Notes under the pieces: generated by a model | The model's database searches: none | Told to the model about the DNA's origin: nothing | What the model saw: the letters and a program-made list of their open reading frames with translations, nothing else | Shown: positions 1-9,387 of the stretch, in pieces | Numbering within the stretch: position 1 is the stretch's first letter | How the letters are laid out: the number at the start of each line of letters is the position of its first letter | Program-made: the position numbers and the translations under genes | NCBI GenBank assembly: GCA_016706255.1 | Contig: JADJJZ010000011.1 | Location: 1-64,000 of the forward strand | From: Bacteroidota bacterium | GTDB taxonomy: Bacteria; Bacteroidota; Bacteroidia; Chitinophagales; BACL12 | Reading direction: 5' to 3' | DNA: 64,000 nt

Positions 1-326
1 TTTATGGCAACCACAACATTAGTATTTCTCTAAAAACTGAAACAACTGTAATTCATCCACTTGCAGAGCAGGTTTTGAAGGAAGATGGCATTGATGCCTG
101 GGGAGCGCATGCGGTTATTCCAAAATCGCATCAACAGCTAAAAGTATATCTGAATACCAAACATTCAGACAACAACAGCGTTTCTAGTCATCGCCACTAT
201 CATTTCGAAGATCCATTACAATTTGATGCTTACGATAAAATTCTCGCCACTTTCCGGAAAACAAGAGAAGCGATAAAAAAAGCCACTATTGAACTGGTTG
301 GTGAAATTGTAGTGCAAAAAGATTAA
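1..326 (+). CDS. 3' end of an unrecognised protein (partial)
   Basis: An open frame runs from base 3 to the TAA at 324-326, about 107 codons, with no credible start inside it, so the gene begins before the window. The visible tail is hydrophilic with no membrane segment. It has a His-rich patch (SSHRHYHFED) followed by a probably helical end rich in Lys and Glu. I do not recognise the family. It is followed by a 327-base AT-rich gap that leads into the beta-helix gene on the same strand. Confidence 0.6.
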   Translation, partial: YGNHNISISLKTETTVIHPLAEQVLKEDGIDAWGAHAVIPKSHQQLKVYLNTKHSDNNSVSSHRHYHFEDPLQFDAYDKILATFRKTREAIKKATIELVGEIVVQKD

Positions 327-665
327 TCCGGCTAATATGTAAAAATGGATGCAATTAATTTATTGCATTTACAAAATGTTATCTCCCAATAAAATTTACA
401 TAAGGTAATTATTTGGATGTTAAAATAAAACGATGGCTTGTTGCTTTAATCTAAACTTTAAATTGATTAATTATTAATTGCAACAAAATAAGACGATTTA
501 TTTGTACAAACTTTACATTGTATACAAAAATCAAAAAAATGTAAATAACTACTTTACATTTTTGAACAAATAAAATCATTTTAACATAACCCTTTGTAAA
601 TCAGCCAATAATACTGTCCCTCTACTTTTGCATTTATTATTTTCTAACGCTAAATGCAATCAACA
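327..665 (+). promoter_or_regulatory. Upstream region with clustered TGTAAA/TTTACA sites
   Basis: This gene-free, very AT-rich region precedes the first beta-helix gene. It contains an inverted repeat with 11-bp arms (535-545 and 553-563) around a 7-base spacer, whose core is TGTAAA-N7-TTTACA. The same hexamer in either orientation also occurs at 338, 368, 395, 512 and 595. Seven sites in about 330 bases looks like a multi-site operator. The regulator is unknown; the repeats are seen, the operator role is inferred. Confidence 0.45.
623..630 (+). promoter_or_regulatory. Candidate -7 box TACTTTTG for the beta-helix gene
   Basis: TACTTTTG matches the Bacteroidota -7 consensus TAnnTTTG. A TTTG that could act as the -33 element lies at 593-596, but the 26-base spacing is longer than usual. 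The start codon at 666 would leave a leader of about 30 bases. Confidence 0.4.
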
Positions 666-3041
666 ATGAAAAAATTTTTACTGGGTTGTCTTGTCGCTGC
701 TCTCGGGTTTACGTCGGCACAAGCACAGGTAGTAACCGTAAGTGGTGAAATCACAACCAACACAACGTGGACCAAAAACAACATCTATTTATTAAATGGA
801 TTTGTTTATGTTGAAGATGGTGCAACACTCACCATTGAAGCTGGTACATTAATTAAAGGCGACAAAGCTTCTAAAGGTACTTTAATTATTACCAAAACAG
901 GAACTATTCAGGCAGCAGGTACTGAATGTGAACCAATTGTATTTACTTCAAACGAACCTGCAGGTTCAAGAACTTATGGCGACTGGGGTGGTATCATCAT
1001 TTTAGGTGAAGCACCAATTAACGTTCCGGGTGGTTCTGCTGTTATTGAAGGTGGTGTTGATACACCTGAAGGAGATGCTGCTTATGGTGGAGCTAATCCT
1101 GCAGACAACAGTGGTACATTAACTTATGTACGTATTGAATTTCCGGGTATTCCATTTTTACCGGGTAATGAAATTAACGGTTTAACAATGGGTGGTGTTG
1201 GTAGTGGAACAACTATCAATCACATTCAGATTTCTTATTCAGGTGATGATTCATTTGAATGGTTTGGTGGCCGCGTAAACACAAAATACTTAATTGCTTA
1301 CCGTGGTTTTGATGATGATTTTGATACTGATTTTGGTTACAGAGGAAAAAACCAATTTGGTTATGCATTACGTGACCCTAACGTTGCTGACGTTTCAGGA
1401 TCAAATGGTTTTGAACAAGATAATGATGCAACTGGTTCTACTAACTCACCTTTTTCAAAAGCAATTTTTACCAATTACACTATTGCCGGTCCTAAAGTAA
1501 ATACAGGTGATGTAGTAAATATTAACTACAAAAGAGGAGCGCACGACAGAAGAAATACACAAGCTTCAATTTATAACTCAATTATTATGGGTTACCCTGA
1601 AACAGGTTTAAAAATTGAAGGAACTAACACTTCTCAAAATGCAATGAACGATAGCTTACAATTTAAAAACAATATTCTTTCAGGAAACGTTGACGATTAT
1701 ATTTGTACAACATGTGATGTTGGATTTAATATTGATACTTGGGCTGCTGCTAACAGCAACCAAACTTATTTAACTAATGCATTAGTTGGTTTAGTTGATC
1801 CGTTTAATTTATCAAACCCTGACCCACGTCCAACAGCCGGTTCAGCTCCAACAACAATTGGTACTTATTTTTCAGGTTTATTAAGTGATCCTTTCTTTAC
1901 ATCAACTTCTTATACAGGAGCATTTTCAACTTCTGATAACTGGACTGATGAATCATGGGTAAACTGGGATCCGCAAAATACACCATATACTACACCAGGT
2001 ATTAATAATTATCCTGTAGTAACTGCAGTAGTTACCAGTTCAGGTTGTGCCGGAACAGGTGCTATTAACGTATCTGTATCAGGTGGTGCAGGTGTTTATA
2101 CTTATGCTTGGAGCGATGGTCCAACAACTCAAGACCGTTCTTCTTTAAATGCAGGTTCATACACAGTAACTGTAACAAGCAATGGTTGTTCAACTGTTAA
2201 AACTTATACTGTTACTGATGTAACAGTTTCTAAACCAACAGGCTTAGCAACATCTTCAGTTACACATTGTTCTGCAAAATTATCATGGGGTGCTGTTGCC
2301 GGTGCTGCTTCTTATGAAGTTCGTTTCCGTATAACCGGTGGCACTTACTCTGCTCCGGTTAACGTTGGTGGTGCTTTAAACTATACATTTACAAGTTTAG
2401 CAGCTTCTACAAGCTACGATTTCCAGGTTCGTTCGGTATGTGCCGGTGGAACTGAAAAAAGTGCTTATACTAAGAAAACTGCTTCTACTGTAGCTTGTGG
2501 TGCTCCAACATCAATGACTGCTACAGGAATTACCAGCAGCTCAGCAATTATCAGCTGGACTAACGGTTGTTCTGTTACAAACTATACTTTACAATACAGA
2601 AAAACTGGAACTAAACCTTGGACTTCTGTAACTGTAACACCTGCTACTTATACATTAACAGGCTTGTTACCAAGTCAGTCATACGATTACCGTGTGAGCA
2701 GCAATTGTGCAGGTGGTGCCGTTTCTACTTACTTACCTTACCAGGCGTTCACAACTTTACCATTGCGTTTAGATGGTTCTTATACAACCGACGAAAATGC
2801 ATTAATGGTTAGTCCAAACCCTGCTAGCGATAATGTTGTAATAGCAATTACCGCTAATGAAAACGTAAACGTTGTAATTACCAATATGGTAGGTCAAATT
2901 GTTTATGTAAACAATAATGTTACTGTTAACGGAATCGAAGAAATTAGCCTTTCTTTAGAAGGTTTCGAAACCGGTATTTACATGGTAACTGTTAAAGGTG
3001 ACAATACCAATGTTACCAAACAGTTAGTAGTAAGTAAATAA
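666..3041 (+). CDS. Secreted beta-helix protein with fibronectin III-like repeats and T9SS sorting domain
   Basis: About 791 residues. I start it at the ATG at 666, which opens directly into a signal peptide (MKKFLLGCLVAALGFTSAQA), rather than at the ATG at 654. The first ~450 residues form a Gly/Asn/Thr-rich parallel beta-helix type domain (VEDGATLTIEAGTLIKGD, GDWGGIIILG, GGVGSGTTINHI). This is followed by a cysteine-containing SprB-like segment, two fibronectin III-like modules, and a C-terminal T9SS type A sorting domain (VSPNPASDNV to the end). It should be exported by the Sec system and secreted or anchored at the surface by T9SS. Its first half is closely similar to the gene at 6062-7930, the second beta-helix gene flanking the TonB-dependent receptor. 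No catalytic motif was recognised, so the ligand is unknown. Confidence 0.85.
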   Translation: MKKFLLGCLVAALGFTSAQAQVVTVSGEITTNTTWTKNNIYLLNGFVYVEDGATLTIEAGTLIKGDKASKGTLIITKTGTIQAAGTECEPIVFTSNEPAGSRTYGDWGGIIILGEAPINVPGGSAVIEGGVDTPEGDAAYGGANPADNSGTLTYVRIEFPGIPFLPGNEINGLTMGGVGSGTTINHIQISYSGDDSFEWFGGRVNTKYLIAYRGFDDDFDTDFGYRGKNQFGYALRDPNVADVSGSNGFEQDNDATGSTNSPFSKAIFTNYTIAGPKVNTGDVVNINYKRGAHDRRNTQASIYNSIIMGYPETGLKIEGTNTSQNAMNDSLQFKNNILSGNVDDYICTTCDVGFNIDTWAAANSNQTYLTNALVGLVDPFNLSNPDPRPTAGSAPTTIGTYFSGLLSDPFFTSTSYTGAFSTSDNWTDESWVNWDPQNTPYTTPGINNYPVVTAVVTSSGCAGTGAINVSVSGGAGVYTYAWSDGPTTQDRSSLNAGSYTVTVTSNGCSTVKTYTVTDVTVSKPTGLATSSVTHCSAKLSWGAVAGAASYEVRFRITGGTYSAPVNVGGALNYTFTSLAASTSYDFQVRSVCAGGTEKSAYTKKTASTVACGAPTSMTATGITSSSAIISWTNGCSVTNYTLQYRKTGTKPWTSVTVTPATYTLTGLLPSQSYDYRVSSNCAGGAVSTYLPYQAFTTLPLRLDGSYTTDENALMVSPNPASDNVVIAITANENVNVVITNMVGQIVYVNNNVTVNGIEEISLSLEGFETGIYMVTVKGDNTNVTKQLVVSK

Positions 3042-3066
3042 ATTTTTAATTGCAGTTTAATATAGG

Positions 3067-3096
3067 GCTCCCTGAGTAACATCAGGGGGCTTTTTT
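3067..3096 (+). terminator. Rho-independent terminator after the first beta-helix gene
   Basis: A 9-bp stem (3067-3075 with 3082-3090, one G-T wobble) around a 6-base loop is followed by six T residues. It separates this gene from the receptor gene that follows. Confidence 0.85.
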
Positions 3097-3182
3097 GTTT
3101 ACATTGGTTTGAAGTTAAACTAATGTTACAATAATCATTAGGTAACATTGCAAGGTGACCTTTGCATATAAATTCTTACAAT

Positions 3183-6050
3183 ATGCAACGGCTTACTTAT
3201 TTATTTCTTTTTTTAATTTCTTCAGCATTTTCGGTCAATGCGTTAGCCCAGTCGGGGTCAATTGCCGGCGTGGTTATAGACGGTTCTAACACCGAAACAT
3301 TAGTGGGTGCTACCGTTTTGGTTGAAAATTTACCGGGTAAAGGTGCAAGTACTGATATTGATGGCAGATATCGTATCGACGATTTACCGGAAGGAACTTA
3401 CACAATTAAAATAAGCTATATCTCCTTTAAGCAAAAAACCATTTCCGGAATTGTGGTTAAGGCAGGTGCAGTTACTACAGTTGATATTGCCATGGAAACT
3501 GATTTTCAAAATGCACTTGGTGATACAGGAATTGTAATAATTAGAGGTGTTGTTAGCCAGGAAACTACTAATACCGTTCAAGCCTTTCAAAAAAACAATA
3601 TAGCACCTTCAGAAGTAATTTCACAAGCAATTATTAGTAAAGGACCTGATAAAACTACAGGCGAAGTTTTAAAACGTTTAAGCGGTACAACTATAACTGA
3701 TGGAAAATTCGCAGTAATCAGAGGTTTGAGCGACAGATATAATATTGCTTTAATTAATGGTAATATTTTACCAAGCTCAGAACCGGACAGAAAAACATTT
3801 GCTTTCGATTTATTTCCGTCTTCTATGCTGGCGAATTTAATTGTGGTAAAAGCAGCACAACCTAATTTACCCGGCGATTTTGCAGGTGGTATTATTATGG
3901 TAAATACCCGCGATATTCCTGATGAAAATTTTATTTCTGTTGCGGTTGGCGCAGGCTATAATTCTATTTCTACTTTTAAAGAATATTACTCTTATACCGG
4001 TGGTTCAAAAGACTGGTTGGGTATCGATGATGGCACGCGTCAATTACCATCTGCATTTCCGGCAAACAGAAATGAGTTTTTAGATTTAACACCAACAGAA
4101 AAAGCAAATCTCGGCAAAACTTTTGCGCCTTGGGGCACATTCAGCAACCCATCTACGCCGCTTGATCAAAGTTATCAGATAACAGGTGGTATCGTTAAAA
4201 AAGTTGGGAAAATTGGCGAATTCGGTGCTATTGGTGCAATTACTTATAGTAATGCCAATGTTACAAATTTTATCGAGCGCAACGATTATGATAATGAAAT
4301 TACCCCTTTATATGAATATACTGACAATCAATATAAAAATAATATTTTATGGGGTGGATTATTGAACCTGAGTTATAAGTTAAACGACAATAATAAATTC
4401 AGTTTTAAAAATTCTTATTCAGTAAATTCATCTGATATCACCACTTTACGCAGTGGTTTAAATTATTCACGTGCAGTTGATGTGAAAAATGAATATTACG
4501 AATTTAGTTCTAACCAATTACAATCATCAACACTAGGAGGGGACCACTTTTTTTCTGCATCCAAAACAAAATTAAAATGGTCGGCAGGGTTAAATACTTT
4601 AAAACGTGATCAGCCTAATTACAGAACAGTAAATTATTTTAAAAATATAACGCCTGCGTTTGACGGCGATACTGTTTATCAAATGTCACCTTCTCCGTTT
4701 GCCTCACCTGATAACTTAGGTATTTTTTATTCTTATATGGATGAAAAAACGTATACCGCAAGTGCAGATGTTACTATTCCATTTTTAATAAACGATAGCA
4801 AACAATCATTTGGTTTTGGGGGAAGTTATTTAACAAAAGACCGCACCTTTAATGCACGCATCATGGGAGTTGCAGCATCAAATGATATTTATTTTAATCC
4901 GAATTATTATGAAATTGTTGTGCTGCCTGTAGGTGATTTATTAAGCCCTGATAATTTTGCGGACAGTTTATTTTATATCGATGAAATTACCAACCCGAGT
5001 GATTACTACGCTGCAACACAGGAAAATAAAGCAGTATATGCAATGTTCGATAATAAAGCAGGTAATAAACTGCGTATTGTTTGGGGAGCAAGAGCTGAAT
5101 TTTTTGCACAAACAATAAGCTCGTTTGAATACGGTGGAGCAACTGAGCCAATTCCTTTAGAAGTAGATACGAAAGAAACCGATAGTGTAGGATTAAAATT
5201 CGATTTATTACCATCAATTAATATTACTTATTCACTAACTGAAAGAACGAACTTACGATTGTCTGTTTATAAAACAGTTGCCCGCCCTGAGTTACGTGAA
5301 TTAGCACCATTTGGATATTATGATATCGAAACAAATTCAAGTATTACCGGTAACCCAAGTTTATTGGCAACCAATATTTATAACGCTGATGTAAAAGCTG
5401 AAAAATTTATGGGTGCAGGCCAGGTAATTTCTGCCAGTGTGTTCTACAAAAAATTCTATGACCCTATTGGTCAGCGTTTTTATTTCGGAACCGTACGCGA
5501 ATTAAAACCAATTAACGATTCGCTCGCAACCGTTTATGGTGCCGAATTTGAATTGAGAAAAAATTTAGGATTTATTGCCCGTGATAAACAATGGTTGGAA
5601 CGTTTCACATTTAACACCAACCTTGCATTAATTCGTTCAAATACATTATTACATGTTGCGGACACTGCTATTGCAGGTGCTGCTGAACGCCAGTTACAAG
5701 GACAAAGCGACTATGTTATCAATTTCGGATTCACTTATATTGAACCGGAAAAAGGTATGTCGTTTACCTTATTATTTAATCAAATTGGCCGACGCATTTC
5801 TGAATACGGTAATGCACAATACGATGACATTTACGAAAACCCGCGCCCATTAGTGGATGGACAAATTTCAATTCCATTTAACGGTACAAAAGGAACTGTG
5901 AAATTAAACTTTACTGACATTTTAAGTAAGGATGCAATTTTTTATCAGGACCTTGATGCTGATGGTGGTTACGATGAAACTATCGATAATACCATCCGCA
6001 AAATTGATACCGGTGCGAAGCTTTCATTATCAGTTAACTATAAATTTTAA
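3183..6050 (+). CDS. TonB-dependent outer-membrane receptor with carboxypeptidase-regulatory-like N-terminal domain
   Basis: About 955 residues from the ATG at 3183; an upstream in-frame TTG at 3162 is less likely because the signal peptide begins at 3183. After the signal peptide comes a carboxypeptidase-regulatory-like beta-sandwich of about 80 residues (GSIAGVVIDGSNTETLVGA, DIDGRYRIDDLPEGTYTI). A plug domain follows (GEVLKRLSGT, AVIRGLSDRYN, FAGGIIMVNTRD), then a 22-strand-type barrel ending in an aromatic residue (SVNYKF). It should bind a substrate at the surface and import it with TonB/ExbBD energy. The beta-helix T9SS protein starts 11 bases downstream, so the two are probably co-transcribed. 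There is no SusD-type partner, so it is not a classic Sus pair. The substrate cannot be read from the sequence. Confidence 0.9.
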   Translation: MQRLTYLFLFLISSAFSVNALAQSGSIAGVVIDGSNTETLVGATVLVENLPGKGASTDIDGRYRIDDLPEGTYTIKISYISFKQKTISGIVVKAGAVTTVDIAMETDFQNALGDTGIVIIRGVVSQETTNTVQAFQKNNIAPSEVISQAIISKGPDKTTGEVLKRLSGTTITDGKFAVIRGLSDRYNIALINGNILPSSEPDRKTFAFDLFPSSMLANLIVVKAAQPNLPGDFAGGIIMVNTRDIPDENFISVAVGAGYNSISTFKEYYSYTGGSKDWLGIDDGTRQLPSAFPANRNEFLDLTPTEKANLGKTFAPWGTFSNPSTPLDQSYQITGGIVKKVGKIGEFGAIGAITYSNANVTNFIERNDYDNEITPLYEYTDNQYKNNILWGGLLNLSYKLNDNNKFSFKNSYSVNSSDITTLRSGLNYSRAVDVKNEYYEFSSNQLQSSTLGGDHFFSASKTKLKWSAGLNTLKRDQPNYRTVNYFKNITPAFDGDTVYQMSPSPFASPDNLGIFYSYMDEKTYTASADVTIPFLINDSKQSFGFGGSYLTKDRTFNARIMGVAASNDIYFNPNYYEIVVLPVGDLLSPDNFADSLFYIDEITNPSDYYAATQENKAVYAMFDNKAGNKLRIVWGARAEFFAQTISSFEYGGATEPIPLEVDTKETDSVGLKFDLLPSINITYSLTERTNLRLSVYKTVARPELRELAPFGYYDIETNSSITGNPSLLATNIYNADVKAEKFMGAGQVISASVFYKKFYDPIGQRFYFGTVRELKPINDSLATVYGAEFELRKNLGFIARDKQWLERFTFNTNLALIRSNTLLHVADTAIAGAAERQLQGQSDYVINFGFTYIEPEKGMSFTLLFNQIGRRISEYGNAQYDDIYENPRPLVDGQISIPFNGTKGTVKLNFTDILSKDAIFYQDLDADGGYDETIDNTIRKIDTGAKLSLSVNYKF

Positions 6051-6061
6051 AAACAATAATT

Positions 6062-7930
6062 ATGAAAAATCTGCAATTAACTTTAACAATTTTAATCACG
6101 CTGGGCTTATCTACAATAGCCCATGCACAATTGCCGACTGCAACATTGTCGGGCGAAATTTCAGGAGGCACGCGCAACCTCGTAAAAGACACAGTTTATA
6201 TTTTAAACGGATTTGTTTATGTTGAAGATGGCGCAATTTTAAATATTCAGGCCGGAACAATTATTCGTGGTGATAAAGACACTAAAGGTTCTTTAATTAT
6301 TACCAGAGGTTCAAAAATTAACGCAACCGGAACACCGGATCAACCAATTGTATTTACCAGTAATCAGGCTGAAGGTGCCCGTAATTATGGCGACTGGGGT
6401 GGTGTTATTATTTTAGGTAAAGCACCTATTAACGTTCCAGGCGGTACTGCTGTAATTGAAGGTGGTGTTGATACACCGGAAGGCGATGCTGTATATGGTG
6501 GTGTTGATGCTGCAGATAATTCAGGTGTTATGACTTATGTGCGTATTGAATATCCGGGTATTGCCTTTGTTCCGGGAAATGAAATTAATGGATTAACATG
6601 TGGTGGTGTAGGTTCAGGAACTGTACTTGATCACATCATGGTAAGCCGCTCAGGTGATGATGCTTTTGAATTTTTTGGCGGAACAGTTAATGCTAAATAT
6701 TTAATTGCACACAATACTTTAGATGATGACCTGGATACAGATTTTGGTTTTTCAGGTAAAATTCAGTTTGCTGTTGTAAAACGTGACCCAAACTTTGCTG
6801 ATGCTTCAGGTTCAAATGGTTTTGAAAGTGATAACGATGCAACAGGTAGCACCAATTCACCACAAACAAATGCAACATTCAGCAATATTACTGTTGTTGG
6901 TCCTATTCAAAATACAGGTGATTTAATCAATGTAAATTATAAAAGAGGTGCTCAAATTCGCAGAAACTCATCTGCTGATATTTTTAATTCTGTAATTATT
7001 GGTTACCCAAGCGGAATTATGATTGATGGTGCGTTATGTGAAGCAAGTGCTTTAGCTAACACATTAAAAGTTCAAAATACAGTTATTGCAGGTCATAATA
7101 ATGATTTTGAAGTAGCAGTAGGAAGTACTTTTGATGCTAATGCATGGTTTACTACAGGTGCTTATGCAAATACAATTTATGATTTAAGCAGTGATGTAAT
7201 GTTAACCGATGCATATAATGTTACTTCACCAAACTTTTTACCAGCAGCTGCATCTCCAATTTTAACCGGTGCTTCTTTTGTCGAAGCAGAATTAGTTGGT
7301 TTAACACCAACAAATTATCGTGGTGCATTTGGTAATTTAGATTGGACATCATGTTGGGCAAACTGGGATCCGCAAAATACCAATTACGGTGAAGTTCCCG
7401 GAACAATTGCACAGGCAATTGCTTCATTTACTGTTTCAAATGAAGATTTAATGGTAACATTTAGTAATACTTCATCTAATGCAGTTTCTTATACCTGGGA
7501 TTTTGGTGATGAAACAACTTTATTGGATGTTAGTACTGAAGCAAATCCAACTTATACTTATCCTTCATTAGGTGTTTATGATGTTGTTTTAGTTGCAACA
7601 GGAACTTGTGCTGATCAAAATACAACTGATCAAACTTTAGATTTATCTGTAGCTATTACAGATTTAACTAACATCAACAATATTAGTTTATATCCAAACC
7701 CTGCTAATGAAAATGTTCAATTAGTAATTAATGCGAATGTAAATACAGATGCAATGGTTAATATCACTGATTTAACAGGAAGAAATGTAATTCCTGCTCA
7801 GTTTATCAACTTAGTAAATGGAAATAATACAATGCAATTAAACACTGCTGATTTAACAGCCGGTTTATACTTAGTAACTATTTCAAATGGCGTTGAACAA
7901 ACAACAATGCAATTAATCATAGCTCAATAA
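6062..7930 (+). CDS. Secreted beta-helix protein with PKD domain and T9SS sorting domain
   Basis: 622 residues. A signal peptide (MKNLQLTLTILITLGLSTIAHA) is followed by a beta-helix domain nearly parallel in sequence to that of 666-3041, with the same blocks (NGFVYVEDGA, NYGDWGGVIILG, YVRIEYPGI, GSNGFESDNDATGSTNSP). A PKD-like module (YTWDFGDETT, YTYPSLGVYDVVLVATG) and a T9SS type A sorting domain (LYPNPANENVQL to the end) complete it. The C-terminal modules differ from the upstream paralogue, so the shared beta-helix has been joined to different linkers. Close coupling to the receptor gene suggests that this protein captures or processes the receptor's ligand at the cell surface, which is inference. 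Confidence 0.85.
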   Translation: MKNLQLTLTILITLGLSTIAHAQLPTATLSGEISGGTRNLVKDTVYILNGFVYVEDGAILNIQAGTIIRGDKDTKGSLIITRGSKINATGTPDQPIVFTSNQAEGARNYGDWGGVIILGKAPINVPGGTAVIEGGVDTPEGDAVYGGVDAADNSGVMTYVRIEYPGIAFVPGNEINGLTCGGVGSGTVLDHIMVSRSGDDAFEFFGGTVNAKYLIAHNTLDDDLDTDFGFSGKIQFAVVKRDPNFADASGSNGFESDNDATGSTNSPQTNATFSNITVVGPIQNTGDLINVNYKRGAQIRRNSSADIFNSVIIGYPSGIMIDGALCEASALANTLKVQNTVIAGHNNDFEVAVGSTFDANAWFTTGAYANTIYDLSSDVMLTDAYNVTSPNFLPAAASPILTGASFVEAELVGLTPTNYRGAFGNLDWTSCWANWDPQNTNYGEVPGTIAQAIASFTVSNEDLMVTFSNTSSNAVSYTWDFGDETTLLDVSTEANPTYTYPSLGVYDVVLVATGTCADQNTTDQTLDLSVAITDLTNINNISLYPNPANENVQLVINANVNTDAMVNITDLTGRNVIPAQFINLVNGNNTMQLNTADLTAGLYLVTISNGVEQTTMQLIIAQ

Positions 7931-7945
7931 GATTCATATTGTAAG

Positions 7946-7979
7946 AAAGGGGGTCGCCGCGAGGGGGCCCTTTTTTTTT
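7946..7979 (+). terminator. Terminator after the receptor/beta-helix pair
   Basis: AAAGGG at 7946-7951 pairs with CCCTTT at 7968-7973 across a GC-rich loop, followed by a run of nine T residues. The stem is short, but the T-tract and position 16 bases after the stop codon fit an intrinsic terminator. Confidence 0.65.
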
Positions 7980-8058
7980 GCCATTAGGTCTGCTAAATTT
8001 TAATCAATGCTTACAATAAAAATTACCTACTTTTACATGCATCACTAAAATTTCAGGC

Positions 8059-8538
8059 ATGATACAAAGTGAACAACTCATTCATACTTTTTACACGGCA
8101 TTTTTAGCCAGAGACTATAAAACGATGCAGAACTGCTACACCAACGACGCTACATTTAGCGACCCGGTGTTTCAAAATTTAAATGCCGCGGAGGTTAGGG
8201 GAATGTGGGAAATGTTTTGCAAACGGTCGAAAGACATGCACCTCACGTATTCCATCCAGGTTGCTGATGAAAATCATGTAGAGGCTACCTGGATTCCGGA
8301 TTATACCTTTTCCGCAACAGGCAAACATGTAACCAACCACATTAAATCGCGATTTACAATTAAAGACAATAAAATAATTCGCCACCAGGATTATTTCAGT
8401 TTCTACAAATGGTCTAGTCAAGCCTTGGGACTACCGGGTATTTTATTAGGATGGACACCACTCATAAAAAACAAAATTCGCAAGGCAGCCAACAGCAACC
8501 TCCAAAAGTTTATGGCTTCGAATGAATTAGCAAATTAG
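8059..8538 (+). CDS. NTF2-like / SnoaL-like domain protein
   Basis: 159 residues, cytoplasmic, without signal peptide. The opening (SEQLIHTFYTAFLARDYKTMQNCYTNDATFSDP) is the typical helix-turn-strand start of the NTF2/SnoaL cone fold, and the middle (NHIKSRFTIKDNKIIRHQDYFSFYKW) matches the strand pair that closes the pocket. Members bind small hydrophobic ligands or act as isomerase- or cyclase-like enzymes, but the precise role is not predictable. The gene stands alone and is followed by a long repeat-rich gap. Confidence 0.8.
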   Translation: MIQSEQLIHTFYTAFLARDYKTMQNCYTNDATFSDPVFQNLNAAEVRGMWEMFCKRSKDMHLTYSIQVADENHVEATWIPDYTFSATGKHVTNHIKSRFTIKDNKIIRHQDYFSFYKWSSQALGLPGILLGWTPLIKNKIRKAANSNLQKFMASNELAN

Positions 8539-8632
8539 CCGATTAGCTGATTAGCAAATGTGGGTTCGGAGTTGGAATGAAATTTTTGATCAAAATGCGG
8601 CTGTTTAATTTGCATCCGCCGCAACTTTGTGT

Positions 8633-8754
8633 TCTCTGCGGGCTGTTTCCTTTGGGTTTTCTCTGTGGTTTCGGCTGTTTAATTGGTGCGTTATACGTTA
8701 CAGCGCAATGGGCAGACACATGGGTCTGCCCCTACATGTGCTCCGAATGAAATT
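8633..8754 (+). repeat. 122-bp direct repeat, copy 1
   Basis: This segment recurs at 9388-9509 with the same length and only a handful of substitutions. It includes the words CTGCGGGCTGTTTCCTTTGG and GTTATACGTTACAGCG and an imperfect hairpin around GGGCAGAC/GTCTGCCC (8710-8731). It is non-coding. Confidence 0.8.
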
Positions 8755-8830
8755 CTAACTCAAAATCGGCTGTTTAATTGGTACATTGGTACATCAACAC
8801 ATTGGTACATTAACACATTGGTGCATTAAA

Positions 8831-8989
8831 TTGGAGCATCACCATCCCCCTCCGTATCAAAATCGCTGCGGGCTTTTCGCTGCAACAAGCCATTAATTAA
8901 ATTTTCAATCAAAACCGGCTATTCCATTGGTACATCGGTACATTCTCACATTGGTACATTAGCTTGTTTCCGCTACAATCCCGGCTAGG
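8831..8989 (+). repeat. 159-bp structured intergenic element, copy A
   Basis: The element starts TTGGAGCATC and ends GGCTAGG. GCGGG near the 5' end can pair with the CCCG near the 3' end. Inside, ACAAGC (8885-8890) pairs with GCTTGT (8961-8966), leaving a symmetric internal loop with TTCGCT on one side and TCCGCT on the other. The hairpin loop is enlarged by about 70 bases of GGTACATTGG-type repeats. Copy B is 23536-23694 (same length) and copy C, without the enlarged loop, is 46087-46190 on the minus strand. Confidence 0.65.
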
Positions 8990-9262
8990 AGTTGCTGCAT
9001 CGTTCTATTCAACAAAAAATTGGTGTGTCGTAAAATTGGGGTTTGCAGATTTTGTTTCACCCCGGATGGGGTTTGGTGAATCGTTTAAATTTCATTCTAA
9101 AAATATGCAACCCCTGCCTCGTCCGGCAGGTAAACCTAAAGGGGTTGGTGATTCGTAGCATTAGATTATAGTAATTAATTGGCACATCGATAAATTGGTA
9201 CATCATCCGGCTGTTTAATTAACACATCAGCACATTACCACATTAATTATTTTTAAGCACAA

Positions 9263-9280
9263 CCCCGATAGCTATCGGGG
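9263..9280. repeat. GATAGCTATC palindrome
   Basis: CCCCGATAGCTATCGGGG is a perfect 18-base palindrome. A 16-base version occurs at 45989-46004, also in a gene-free repeat block. Confidence 0.8.
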
Positions 9281-9387
9281 GCACAAAGAAACAACACACA
9301 AATTTCACAGAGAATTTTGTCTGAAATTGAAATTTCAACTATAAATTATCATTATTAAGAATAATTAAAATATTACTCTCTTTGTGG

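Noticed and set aside
8964..9158. 64-codon open frame in the repeat block
   Set aside because: It runs through degenerate repeats (CACCCCGGATGGGG, CCTGCC/GGCAGG hairpin) with no ribosome-binding site and no protein-like composition; the same phrases occur non-coding at 23700.
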